This document shows positions 12,353-21,730 of a stretch of 64,000 nt of DNA, piece by piece; the stretch's first letter is position 1, and every line of letters starts with the position of its first letter. Where the stretch lies: assembly GCA_026770025.1 (NCBI GenBank), contig JAMXDE010000014.1:1054001-1118000 (forward strand), written 5' to 3'. Source of the stretch: Craspedostauros australis (lineage: Eukaryota; Bacillariophyta; Bacillariophyceae; Mastogloiales; Achnanthaceae). A model generated the notes under the pieces. That model was not told the origin of the DNA and did no database searches. It was given only the letters and a program-made list of their open reading frames with translations. A program made the position numbers and the translations under genes.

Positions 12353-13012
12353 CTAATCGGAAGTGGACGAGAAGGATTTCATGAACCTTCGGAGGTTGTC
12401 GATGTCGGAGTCCTGCGAGCTGCAGATACCACGGCATTCGGTGGGATCGTACACCTGGTTGGGCTGCTGGGCAACCTTGTTGGAGATGTCTCCTCCGACG
12501 TTCATGATGGAATTGGCGATGCTCTCCGAGTTCTGGATGATGTTGACGAAGCCGAGGAGGAAGCCGAGGACGGAGAAGGCGGCGAGAGGGATGAGGAGCG
12601 AGTTGGCCTCGCGTTCGGTGATCTCTCCGAACAGTGGGACTTTGACCATCTTGCCGGTGGGAATGGATGGATCCATGCGCGTGACGCTGGCGACCAGCGG
12701 GTCCATTCCCCTCTGGCTTGGCTGCGCGGCCTGTCTTGGGATGGAAGGTGCCGGTGGCGTAGCGGAGGCTGCCGATGGTGGTCGCTGCTGCTGCTTCTGA
12801 GATCCGCTGCTCTCCGTGGATTCATTGCTGTCTCCGCCTTCCGGCGTGCTCTGGAGGGCGACGAACGAGGCACCCGCCGATCTTTGGGAGATGCTGTTGA
12901 CAGTGTTGCTGGCAAGCGTGGCCACGGGCACGAAGGCGTCGATATGGACAGCGCCAAATACTGATGCCAGCAGACAAAGGGCGGTGATGGAACTTGCTCT
13001 GGAGGAGTACAT
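12353..13012 (-). CDS. Predicted plastid-targeted single-pass membrane protein
   Basis: Start chosen at 13012 (MYSSRASSITALCLLASVFG), because this ATG directly begins a hydrophobic signal peptide; an upstream in-frame ATG at 13045 would add a charged leader. The presequence ends HIDA-FVPV, matching the signal-peptide cleavage motif with Phe at +1 used for diatom plastid import. A Ser/Thr/Gln/Pro-rich stretch follows, then MVKVPLFGEITEREANSLLI running into a transmembrane helix (LAAFSVLGFLLGFVNII). The C-terminal part contains Cys (ECRGICSS). The mature protein is about 200 aa. I do not recognise the family; a thylakoid or envelope location is inferred from targeting plus the single helix. It begins a run of four neighbouring genes with plastid-type presequences. 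Confidence 0.75.
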   Translation of the reverse strand: MYSSRASSITALCLLASVFGAVHIDAFVPVATLASNTVNSISQRSAGASFVALQSTPEGGDSNESTESSGSQKQQQRPPSAASATPPAPSIPRQAAQPSQRGMDPLVASVTRMDPSIPTGKMVKVPLFGEITEREANSLLIPLAAFSVLGFLLGFVNIIQNSESIANSIMNVGGDISNKVAQQPNQVYDPTECRGICSSQDSDIDNLRRFMKSFSSTSD

Positions 13013-13897
13013 GATGATCTTCGTCTCTTCGTCTCTTTCTGTCACTACGAATGGGTATTGATGTGATTGGAATGGTGCGATCGAGTTGATGTTGCGATTG
13101 TGCTCGATCCTGTTCGGTTTATTGGTTGTTGTCTGACACTCTGCGGGAAACTTTGATTGCGCTCCGTTTTGACGCCGATCGCGACTGGAATCCTTTCAAC
13201 CCCCCTCTTTGTGGATCTGGAGGCTCCGCCTGGTTGAGTTTTCGCTCGGGCCGTGACGTCACGTTCGAAATGGACGCGCTCAACCAACACCGACACCCAA
13301 GATATGATTGGCTTGAAGATACGAGTCATTCGACTCAAATGATTGGCAATTAACGAACGACGATCTGATGCCTGACAAGAGGAGAAAGAGAAGCCGATGG
13401 CGCCCCTCACCCAGACCTCCGACATCTCCGCTGTCAAACCAAACTGCCACAAGGCACCTCCTGGTTTGCCTTGGTGGTGTGATCCGTTTGGCGTTCATCA
13501 TCTGCACACCTCGCTTGTATCATAACGACGTTTGCAGGTATTGTAGAATACCATTCACTCTGCAGTACTCAACGACACTCTTCCACAAGTCTCCATACCC
13601 CTCCATTGTAACTTGTTGCTACCATACGACTACCACACCAGACGTACACCGTACTCGCACTGCATCATCAACATCACCAGCGCACGCCTCACGAGCTGCT
13701 CTCAAACCCTGCGCATCATCCACAGCAAGGCCTACCCACGAGCACGATTCTCGAACTCGACCAAGCACAACGACAGCTACAACGACCACTGCTCAGACGA
13801 AGAGCTCAATCAACGCAAGTACGCACCACCCACATTCGGAGCATCAGCCATTCCCCCACCAAACACCCATTTGAGAGCAACGTTGTGTCCAGAGAAG
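13013..13897. other. Divergent promoter region
   Basis: Spacer between two divergent genes for plastid-type proteins. An open frame leads into the AKR-like ATG from 13613 but has no ATG before 13898, so I treat it as 5' UTR. Confidence 0.5.
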
Positions 13898-15755
13898 ATG
13901 ATACGGATCAAGTTGATCGCCATCCTCGCCTTGGCCTCGGCCTGCTGCTGCGATGCCTTCAGTCCCAGCTCCAGGAGTCTCGCATGGACCCAGGCCGCCT
14001 TGCAAGACACGCAGTCGGCGTCGTTCTCGTCGTCATGCTTGCGCAGCTCCAATGACAGCTTTAGTGATGACGAGCTGTCCAAGCTCATCGGAAAGCGCAA
14101 CAAGATCATCCGAAAGAAGCGAGACGATGAAGCGGAGATGCAGAACTTCATGCCTGACAGCATCAAGGACTCCGGTGCCGCTGCTGCTGCTGGTACTGGT
14201 GCTGGTTCCGCCGGCAGCGATGTTCTCTCCGACATTTCGTTGGATAACCTTCCCACCTTCGAGACCAAGCGACCCGTACGATCGTCCAAGAAGGGCAAGG
14301 ATGAAGCGGCAGCCAAGGAGCAGGAGAGATCGTCCAGGAGCGATGAACCGGTCATCATGGATTACATGTCGGATTACGATGATGAGAACGAGTTCCACAT
14401 CCCCAATCGCATCGGGTTCTCCACGTCCGACTGGGGAGATGCCACCAAGGGATTCGTCACATCAAAAAAGCTCAACAAGCAGGCCATTCGGGAAGGCAGG
14501 TTCAATGCGGCCGGCATCTCCACGGCCTACGAAGCCATGCTCAACGAAGGCATCTGCCTGGTCGACGTCTCGCCCGAATACGGACAGGCCTTGGCATCGA
14601 GGAAGCTTTCCGCTGAACACATTCTGGGCAGGTGCATCAAGGAGGCCGAGGGCGTAGCGCCACCCCTCATTGCAGCCACGTACGCCAACAAGCTCTGGCA
14701 GCGCAGCGCGAAGGGGCTCGTATCTTCCCTCGCGTCATCCTGCGCGGCCATGGACACGTCCACGAGCGAGCTCGTCCAGGTCAAGACAGTCGGTTGGTTG
14801 CCATCTGCCGGACTCGTCGAAGGCATGAACGAAGCCGTTGCCGAGGTGGGCAACGCCAACTACGCGGGCGTCAAGAACGTCTCTCCCATCCGCATGTCGC
14901 GGATAGCCAAAAAGCTGGACAACTACGGCCTCATCCTGGCCACCAACTCCTTCCAGTTCTCCCTCACCAACCGCAAGAACGAGAGGTGGATCAATGCCTG
15001 CAAGGCCCTTGGCGTCATCCCCCTCATCACCAACCCCACCGATGATGGTCTCGCCTCCGCCAAGTACACTGCGACTAACCCCAGCGGCGGGGTCGCCGGG
15101 GGCGCCTCCAAGTACTCCTTCGCGCAGCTCGAGAAGTACCAGCCGTTGCACAGCGTGTTGGAGACCGTTGCCGAACGCGTCAAGACTCGGGTCAAGCGAG
15201 ATAACCAGAACCTCAAGGACAGAAGCCGTGGCAGATACGGAGGAGCGGTGAGTCTCAATGTCTGTCGATGTGCTTACTCCACTCAAGAGTATTCTACTCT
15301 ACTCTGCCTTTGCGCACTCGTGGATGTGATTTGCGCGATACATCATGTTGCTTGGTTCCGTACTCTTACCATCATCTCACATACATACCATGCACACATG
15401 CCTTCCATTGTACCTTCTTAATCTCTATTGGCGCGCTTGTTGGTCTTCTCGTGCCAATACTATCTGACATACATACTTCATCTTTGGGATGGATGAACAA
15501 ACAAACTAACAAACTGGATGAATGCAAATACTGATACAAATACTGATGCAAATACTGATGCAAATACAGCCAAAGATCAACACGGACATCACACCATTCC
15601 AAGTGGCCATCAACTACGTGATTGCCAAGGGCGGTGTGCCACTTCCAGAAGTCAACAGCCCGAGGGATGCCGATGCAGTGAAGGGTTGTTTGGGATGGTC
15701 GCTCGCCGATGAAGAAGTCTCCATGCTGGAATCGGCCGCGGATCTATGTAAATAG
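13898..15755 (+). CDS. Plastid-targeted aldo/keto-reductase-like protein
   Basis: Exons 13898-15247 and 15570-15755 (phase 0, donor GTGAGT, acceptor CAG) give 511 aa. The N-terminus is a signal peptide ending CCCDA-FSPS, a plastid-type motif, followed by a long charged linker to about residue 165. The AKR barrel follows: IGFSTSDWG, then LVDVSPEYG supplying Asp223 and Tyr228, Lys265 in TYANKLW, and the NADP-site strand ATNSFQFSL. Exon 2 supplies the usual ending, VAINYVIAKGGVPLPEV and LADEEVSMLESA. At the position of the catalytic His of the AKR tetrad (normally Gln-x-His) the sequence reads VQVKT (residues 293-297), so His appears to be missing. It may be a redox enzyme of altered chemistry or a non-catalytic member. 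Substrate unknown. Confidence 0.82.
15533..15568 (+). repeat. 12-bp tandem repeat abutting an intron acceptor
   Basis: Three copies of a unit close to AATACTGATGCA fill the last 35 bases of the AKR-gene intron and run into its CAG acceptor. The units contain CTGAT, which resembles a branch-point consensus (CTRAY), repeated three times. Confidence 0.7.
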
Positions 15756-16375
15756 AAAATGCGTTGGACAGAATGTTCACTCGTCCTCGTATGTATTATA
15801 CCCTGATTAACTCCACTCATCTTTGCTCAGTCACACTTGCTACGAAGGTCGCCCACGGTGAACAAGCAGACAAGACTACGAATTTTTAGAGAAAGGGGGT
15901 TAATACTCTGCTCGTATGACATATGCTGATGTTGGTTGGGTTGGCGGACGTCAAGAGACGAGAGGGTGGAATGGTTTGAGACGTTGTATTGTCATGCGTC
16001 GTATTCGTTGTCGCATCGCACGTAATGGTGATCCATTCCTCTCCACAGTCGCCATGCGATGTTAGTAAATCATCGGAAGTTGGAGTGGCCATCAATTCGG
16101 GAGGGATGTACACCCATCAAAGCGCAATGAGACCAGACATCACAATGTTGTTGACTGCAAGCTATGCCAAATAGTGTGTTTGAGACAACAGTATCATTTT
16201 TCCACAGAAAGGCACTGTTTATTGTTACGCTACTATCTTTCTTGGGTCTCTATACTCGTAGGAAAAAAGGGAAGGCGTTCGAATGGCCCTGGCTCGAAGG
16301 ATGCATGCTTATCCGATGGCTGCCACGAGACGGATGTCACCAAACGCGATTTTGGTGGATCTGGACAGAGGGAAT
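15756..16375. other. Convergent intergenic spacer
   Basis: Spacer between the AKR-like gene (+) and the YLDNL gene (-). No supported gene seen. Confidence 0.5.
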
Positions 16376-17095
16376 TTAGTTGAATCGGACGTTCTCGATG
16401 GTTCCGGTGAGGTGGATGGTTCCGGCACCGGAGGCACCCTGGAGGGCCTGGGCGAGGTTGTCGGCCTCAAGAGTGAAGCCTCCGGTCTGTGCTGGGGAGG
16501 AGTACGATGGGGATGTAGTGGAGGCGGCGGCTGGTGCGTACGACGACTGGAAAGAAGCGGTGGAGGAGGAGGCAGAGAGGGAGTCCTTGTAGTCTGGGAT
16601 TCCTGGTCCGCCGATCATGGCTGGAGCGGTTGGGAGGGAGTCCTTGTAGCTTGGGATTCCGGCTCCTCCCATCGTTGGTGGGGCACGTGGGAGGGCATCA
16701 AGGTATCCGCTGATTCCGGCACCGGATGGGGCGGCGTCGGCTCCGGTGTTGAGGTTGGAGAGGTATCCGGCGCTGGTAGGGGCAGCGTTGGCTGAGACGC
16801 CGGCAGCTGGTGCTGGCACGAAGGCTGGTGTGACTGGGGCAGCTGGGGTGGCGAACGATGGGGTTGGGTCGTAGGCGGCTGGGGCACCGGCGCCTGGGAG
16901 GTTATCGAGGTAGTTTCCTGGGGCGGCAGTTCCTCCGGAGACTGGGGCGACTGGCTGGGATGGGAGGTTGTCGAGGTATCCTCCGATTCCGGAGCCGCTT
17001 GGGGCGCTGGAAGCTGGGCTGGAGAGGTTGTCCAGGTAGGAGAAGGAGACGACTGGTGCGACAGTCATGGCAACGAGGGCGGCTGTGAACTTCAT
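16376..17095 (-). CDS. YLDNL-repeat secreted or plastid protein
   Basis: A 239-aa protein with a short signal peptide (MKFTAALVAMTVAPVVS) followed by FSY, compatible with diatom plastid import or simple secretion. The body is Ala/Pro/Gly/Ser-rich and carries seven copies of a five-residue motif: YLDNL at 20, 40 and 62, YLSNL at 111, YLDAL at 131, YKDSL at 150 and 169. Gly precedes most copies and Pro or Ser follows, with spacings of about 20 residues, or 45-50 where a linker is inserted. The last 35 residues (GGFTLEADNLAQALQGASGA and on) differ and end in a Thr/Ile-rich strand. Codon choice is strongly biased and uniform, which often marks high expression. I know of no enzymatic domain; a structural or docking-repeat role is an inference. 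Confidence 0.8.
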   Translation of the reverse strand: MKFTAALVAMTVAPVVSFSYLDNLSSPASSAPSGSGIGGYLDNLPSQPVAPVSGGTAAPGNYLDNLPGAGAPAAYDPTPSFATPAAPVTPAFVPAPAAGVSANAAPTSAGYLSNLNTGADAAPSGAGISGYLDALPRAPPTMGGAGIPSYKDSLPTAPAMIGGPGIPDYKDSLSASSSTASFQSSYAPAAASTTSPSYSSPAQTGGFTLEADNLAQALQGASGAGTIHLTGTIENVRFN

Positions 17096-18313
17096 GGTGA
17101 ATGTATTTGAAGGTGTGTGGGTGAGTGGGTTGGGGGATGGATGGTGTTTCGTTGGTCTTTTTTGGAATTGTGACCTCTTTCGATCTTATCATGAGATCAC
17201 CAGCGTTTGCACGTGGATACGTATGCGGATGTGCGAGATGCGTTGCACACGAGCACAGTCGCAGAGATTGCCGGACGTCATGGTTGGCAGCATTTGCGAG
17301 CACTCCTCCACCCACACAGACCAACATGAGCGCGCAATCGAGCGCAAGCACAAACACGAAACGTGAATTCAAACCGACGCCAGCCACAGCACCCATCCAT
17401 CAACGCACCAATCAAAGACCCACACAATTCAACGGAGACTCCATCCCAACCAATCAACGCAGAACCACACAACCAAACCTGTCCCTGTCATCCAACAACA
17501 TCAACAGCCACACTGCAAACAACGCTAAACGACACACACAAGGGAACGCCATCACCAATGCCAAAACACGTCAAAAGAGAGGCGGAACATCACCAACAGC
17601 AACAACAACCAGGAACGTACTTGCGCGAACATGCGAAGACACGCACTCCGCGGTGTTCTACGCTAAAAGTATCTGTTGGTGACACAAGTGCGTCGTGACC
17701 TTCACACGCAGCAATTGGCAGAACAGTACCAAAACAGTATCCACGTAGAAATCTACGTACTGACGTATGCCGAAAGTTGGAAACGTACTTCGACCACACA
17801 AACAAATGAGCGCGTTGGTGTGCATCAACGCAATTGCACGGTGGCTGGCACGCTCCGTGTCATTCGTTTGGCGAACGTACCATGACAGACGTCAGCCACA
17901 TGCGTATCCACGAATAAAGGATAATCATGGCTCAACGACAAATTAACGCTTCGATTCAGGCACAAAAGATCTCATCAACCACGCCACCAAACTCCAACCG
18001 ACAACCGACAACAAGTACGAATCTACCTCGTACGACTGACACCTCACAGATGACAACTCTTGGTTGGATCCACAGAACACGATTGCGTGCGCGCAGCGCG
18101 AAGATACCGATTGGTCGGAATGGATCGGATCGGATCAACCACGACGATGATGATGGCGACGACGACGACGGTGCTGGCCATGGCGAGACGAGGATTCTGT
18201 TGTCAGTGATGGCGGCATCTCCCAAACCAAGCAAGTTGAATACTCGTGGCTCGTCAGCAATCAATCAGTCAATCAACGATCTGACACTATCACGCACGAG
18301 CAACAAAGCGAGA
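17096..18313. other. Divergent promoter region
   Basis: 1.2-kb spacer between the YLDNL gene (-) and ispE (+). It contains several CCAAT-like ACCAATCAA stretches (near 17409 and 17449) but no supported gene. Reading frames leading into ispE lack conserved sequence before 18314. Confidence 0.45.
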
Positions 18314-19786
18314 ATGAAAGCGATGCGCACAATCATCCCATTGTGCGTCCTGGCGACACTCTCATTGACCCATGCCTTCGCAGGAATATCAAATCGCCCA
18401 GCGAGGCAGTCCCACGGCACCGGATCTCACACGACGGCGTTCAGAGCGACCGGATCGAGCGATGCTGAGAATGATGCCAATGATGGCACCCTCTCCTTGT
18501 TCAGCCCCTGCAAGATCAACCTCTTCCTGCGCATCGTGCGCAAACGCGAGGATGGATTCCACGATCTCGCCAGTCTCTTCCAGGCCATCGGCTTCGGTGA
18601 CACCCTCGAGCTGTCTTTGCTGCCCGGCGATGCCACGGCTGACGAATTCACCTGCAACATGGAAGGCGTGCCGACAGATTCCTCCAACCTCGTCATCCGC
18701 GCGTTGGAGTTGATGCGCACCAAGACCGGCAACACGTCCTCCTACTTCAAGGCCAACCTCATCAAGCAGGTGCCGGCACAGGCCGGTCTGGGCGGCGGCT
18801 CGGCCAATGCTGCAACCGCCATGTGGGGTGCCAATCAGTTGATGGGAGATCCGGCGTCGTTGGATCAGGTGCGTTTGTGAGCGGATATCGATGATTGCTT
18901 CTCCCTACGAGTACGACACTCAATGTCGCTTCAATGCCTTGGTTTTGCTTTTCACATTCCCTGGTGTTGTACGTGTGGTACGGTGTCACGCACTATCGAT
19001 GACGATAGGGATATCGACGATGGATGACGATGGTGACAATTTTCATCATGATTGGTGCATTCCATTCTAGAACACCACACGAGTACTCTGTCGTTGTTTC
19101 TCATTCGTTGTCTTCGTCTACTCCACCCGGATCTGTTCCCCTTTGAGAATCCGACAACTTGCGTCCATGACAACCAACGGTGTCAACAACAAATGGATTG
19201 ATGACATCTGAATTCACGACAACTGTGGCTATCGCTGCATTTGGCATCCGACATTTTGCAGATGATCGAATGGTCGGGCGATTTGGGAAGTGACATCACA
19301 TTCTTCCTCAGCCGCGGGACGGCGTTCTGCACGGGCAGAGGCGAGATCATGACGGAGACGGATCCCCTGCTGAAGGCCGGAACGAAGGTCTGCATTGTCA
19401 AGCCCGACATCGGTCTTTCCACCCCTTCCGTCTTCAAGGCGTTGGACTACGACGAACTCAGCGAACTTGATGGAGAAAGTACCCTGCTGCCGGCCTTCCT
19501 CGAGGCCGATTCCATCGCCGCCGTCAAACCCGAGTATTTCCTCAACGATCTGGAACCACCGGCGTTCCGATGCGTGCCAGAATTGCTCGAATTGAAGACA
19601 GAACTGCAATCCATCGAGGGCTTCACCACCGTCATGATGTCTGGCAGTGGCACCAGCATCTTTTGCATCGGGGAGCCAGCGGATCGCGAACAATTCCTCA
19701 AGCAGTTTGATCAAAGGGAGGATGTGTCTGTCTTCTTCACGGAGTTCACCAATCGAGAAACAGGATCGTGGTTCCAGCGGTCTTGA
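18314..19786 (+). CDS. ispE: 4-diphosphocytidyl-2-C-methyl-D-erythritol kinase
   Basis: Exons 18314-18868 and 19262-19786 (phase 0, donor GTGCGT, acceptor CAG) give 359 aa. IspE phosphorylates CDP-methylerythritol in the plastid MEP pathway to isoprenoids. The presequence ends SLTHA-FAGIS, a plastid-type cleavage motif. GHMP-kinase motifs are clear: SPCKINLFL with the conserved Lys68, the ATP loop PAQAGLGGGSANAA (154-167), GDLGSDITFF (Asp196, catalytic-site Asp) and the C-terminal glycine motif MMSGSGTSIFC. The splice joins SLDQ to MIEWSGDLGSD, restoring family spacing. A second ATG nine bases downstream could also serve. The length is normal for the enzyme plus a transit peptide. Confidence 0.93.
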
Positions 19787-20566
19787 CTTCGTTGAGGGAC
19801 CGCTCGAATTGAGTGCAGGAAAAAGCGAGATGGATTGATGGATGGGTGGTCGAATGATTAGATGTGAACGCAAGATTACCCTTCTGCTACACTGACGAAG
19901 AGGGCAATATGTGCCACTCGTGAAGTAGGTAAACTGAAGTTTCCCCATCCCTTGTGGAAGTATTGTTTGGTATCATGCGAATAGAGAATAGGCCCCTCGC
20001 CTCTCCATCCTCATAATGTTCGTGATTTACCTCGTGCTGTCGCTATGAATGCGGTTTGTTGTTTCACCCATACCGCACATAGAACATGCTCCTATCGTTT
20101 CGTGTCATACCTCTTCTATCCCGATTTACGAGCACTTTTCCATGCTCGTGCATACGACTCTATTCTTTTCCTACACTCGTCACAGTTCTAGCAATCATAG
20201 TTTTTGGAATCTAGACAGAGTTCCACCAGAAATGGTCGTCGCTGCCAGTCAAGATTCGTTGGATGAATCTGTTTCCCTCCTTCTCCCTCTCCTGACAACT
20301 CCAACCCAGTCACTCCCGCCGCGATGCAGGAAGGAGACAAAGCGCGGCACCAGATGCACCGCCAGCACACCACTGACGACCAACACTCCACAAGCAACAC
20401 GCAACACGCAAAAACGAGAAGGAACAACAACAACGACGACGCAATCGGTGCAGATAGTCAGTGCAGCAAGACGAAGAGACGGCAATACTCCAGAGACCAA
20501 CTGCCAATCGTACAAAAACGGCTCGCATCAAACCATTATCACACCACAGACAGCCCACAACTCACG
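19787..20566. other. Tandem intergenic spacer
   Basis: Spacer between ispE and the small membrane protein, both on +. No supported gene; likely 3' UTR and promoter. Confidence 0.5.
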
Positions 20567-21061
20567 ATGGCAAAGAAGGAAGACAAAGCACCAGCCAATC
20601 AGGCAGCCCCAGTTGCGGCTGCGGCCACAGCTGGCAGCAACAAGTTCGCGGAACTCGCCGAGCAGGATGCCGCCAACGCTCAAACACCACAGGCCGTCCC
20701 TCGAAAACGTGGCATGACCACGGTCGGCAAGATCATCCTCTTCCTCGGCCTCCCCACCATCGTTGGCTGCATCGGACTGTACACCGGATATTTGGCATCG
20801 TTAAACGATCCAGACCGAGAACTCAAGTTCGACATGGACTTTGCCTTGCCCTTCACGCTGACGTTGACCATGGCGTTGGTGATCGGCTTCCAGACGAAAG
20901 GTTTCCAGAAAGACAAGCCCGACCCTCTCTTCCAGTGGCCGAAGGTCAAGAAGCGTCGCAAGATCGTTCACAAGCACGTTGTCGTGGGTGAAGACGGAGA
21001 AGAGAAGGTCATCGACGAGATACCCGGTGAGGCCGGCAAGAGCGACAAGAAGAATGACTAA
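20567..21061 (+). CDS. Small two-helix membrane protein, possibly PAM68-like
   Basis: A 164-aa protein starting MAKKEDKAPANQ, with an Ala-rich charged N-terminus, then PRKRGMTTVGKIILFLGLPT leading into a first membrane helix, a polar loop (LNDPDRELKFD), a second helix (LPFTLTLTMALVIGF) and a basic/acidic tail (KVKKRRKIVHKHVVVGEDG). The order Arg-rich stretch, GLPT-x-VG helix, short charged loop, Pro-started second helix is reminiscent of DUF3464/PAM68 photosystem II assembly proteins. However, the typical closing motif is absent and there is no plastid presequence. I keep the family call as weak. The start is the first ATG in the frame. Confidence 0.65.
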   Translation: MAKKEDKAPANQAAPVAAAATAGSNKFAELAEQDAANAQTPQAVPRKRGMTTVGKIILFLGLPTIVGCIGLYTGYLASLNDPDRELKFDMDFALPFTLTLTMALVIGFQTKGFQKDKPDPLFQWPKVKKRRKIVHKHVVVGEDGEEKVIDEIPGEAGKSDKKND

Positions 21062-21576
21062 AGCCCATTGCAGAGTATTCAGAGAGCAGGACACAGCAAT
21101 GTGTGAAGGAGCGAATGCCGGAGGGCTGTGCTGTTCCTGTTTGGAAGCTGCGGCGTAGTGCTCTGCGAGTACCATCCTCGTCGTCCCCGTGATTCTTGTG
21201 CTTTGGTAATACACGTGAAGGGTGAATGGCTCCGCGCTGAGTGCTCAAGATGATCCGCTGGCACAAATCAGCGAACAAGAGATGAATTCGGGGAGATGCT
21301 CTGCGGATCATCAGCAAGTAGAGGAAAGTGCCCAATTCCAATTTGCGTACCATACGTTTACGAGTACGAATACAGAAATGCAGAAAGCCGTCTCTGCCAC
21401 GTGATCAAGCCAATGGCGACAGATCGAGACTGCGATTCACGCAGTGCAAAGACCCAAGCTCAAGACGCTGCAAGGCCAAGGCAAATGCGGTTGCTGGTAC
21501 AACGCAGAATCCGCTGGAGCCAAGTCGGGCAGCGCGGCGCTTCACACAGATGTTGCGCGTACATGTGATAAACATA
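21062..21576. other. Spacer upstream of LINE insertion
   Basis: 3' flank of the small membrane-protein gene up to the LINE target-site duplication. Short frames here show no conserved sequence. Confidence 0.5.
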
Positions 21577-21593
21577 GTAGTCCAGTGAGAACA
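21577..21593. repeat. LINE target-site duplication, left copy
   Basis: GTAGTCCAGTGAGAACA, 17 bp, identical to 29955-29971. The left copy follows the 3' end of the minus-strand LINE. Confidence 0.9.
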
Positions 21594-21730
21594 AATAAAT
21601 AAATAACTCAAGGATTAAACCCTCTTATGAGGCTGCGCCGGTGGCGCTTTTCTCCGCCTCCTTTAATCTTCGCGCACGGCGCGAAGGGAGCACGGAATCC
21701 ATGTATCGTTTTGTGTGTATTGTGTAGTCC
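21594..21730 (-). other. LINE 3' UTR with two GC-rich hairpins and TTAT-type tail
   Basis: Two perfect short inverted repeats are visible: TTCGCGC-ACG-GCGCGAA at 21669-21685 (7-bp stem, 3-nt loop) and GCGCC-GGT-GGCGC at 21635-21647 (5-bp stem, 3-nt loop). The element end, read in its own sense, is TCCTTGAGTTATTTATTTAT type. In stringent LINEs a 3' stem-loop and tail repeat are bound by the reverse transcriptase to prime on target DNA. That role is inferred here. Confidence 0.7.
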
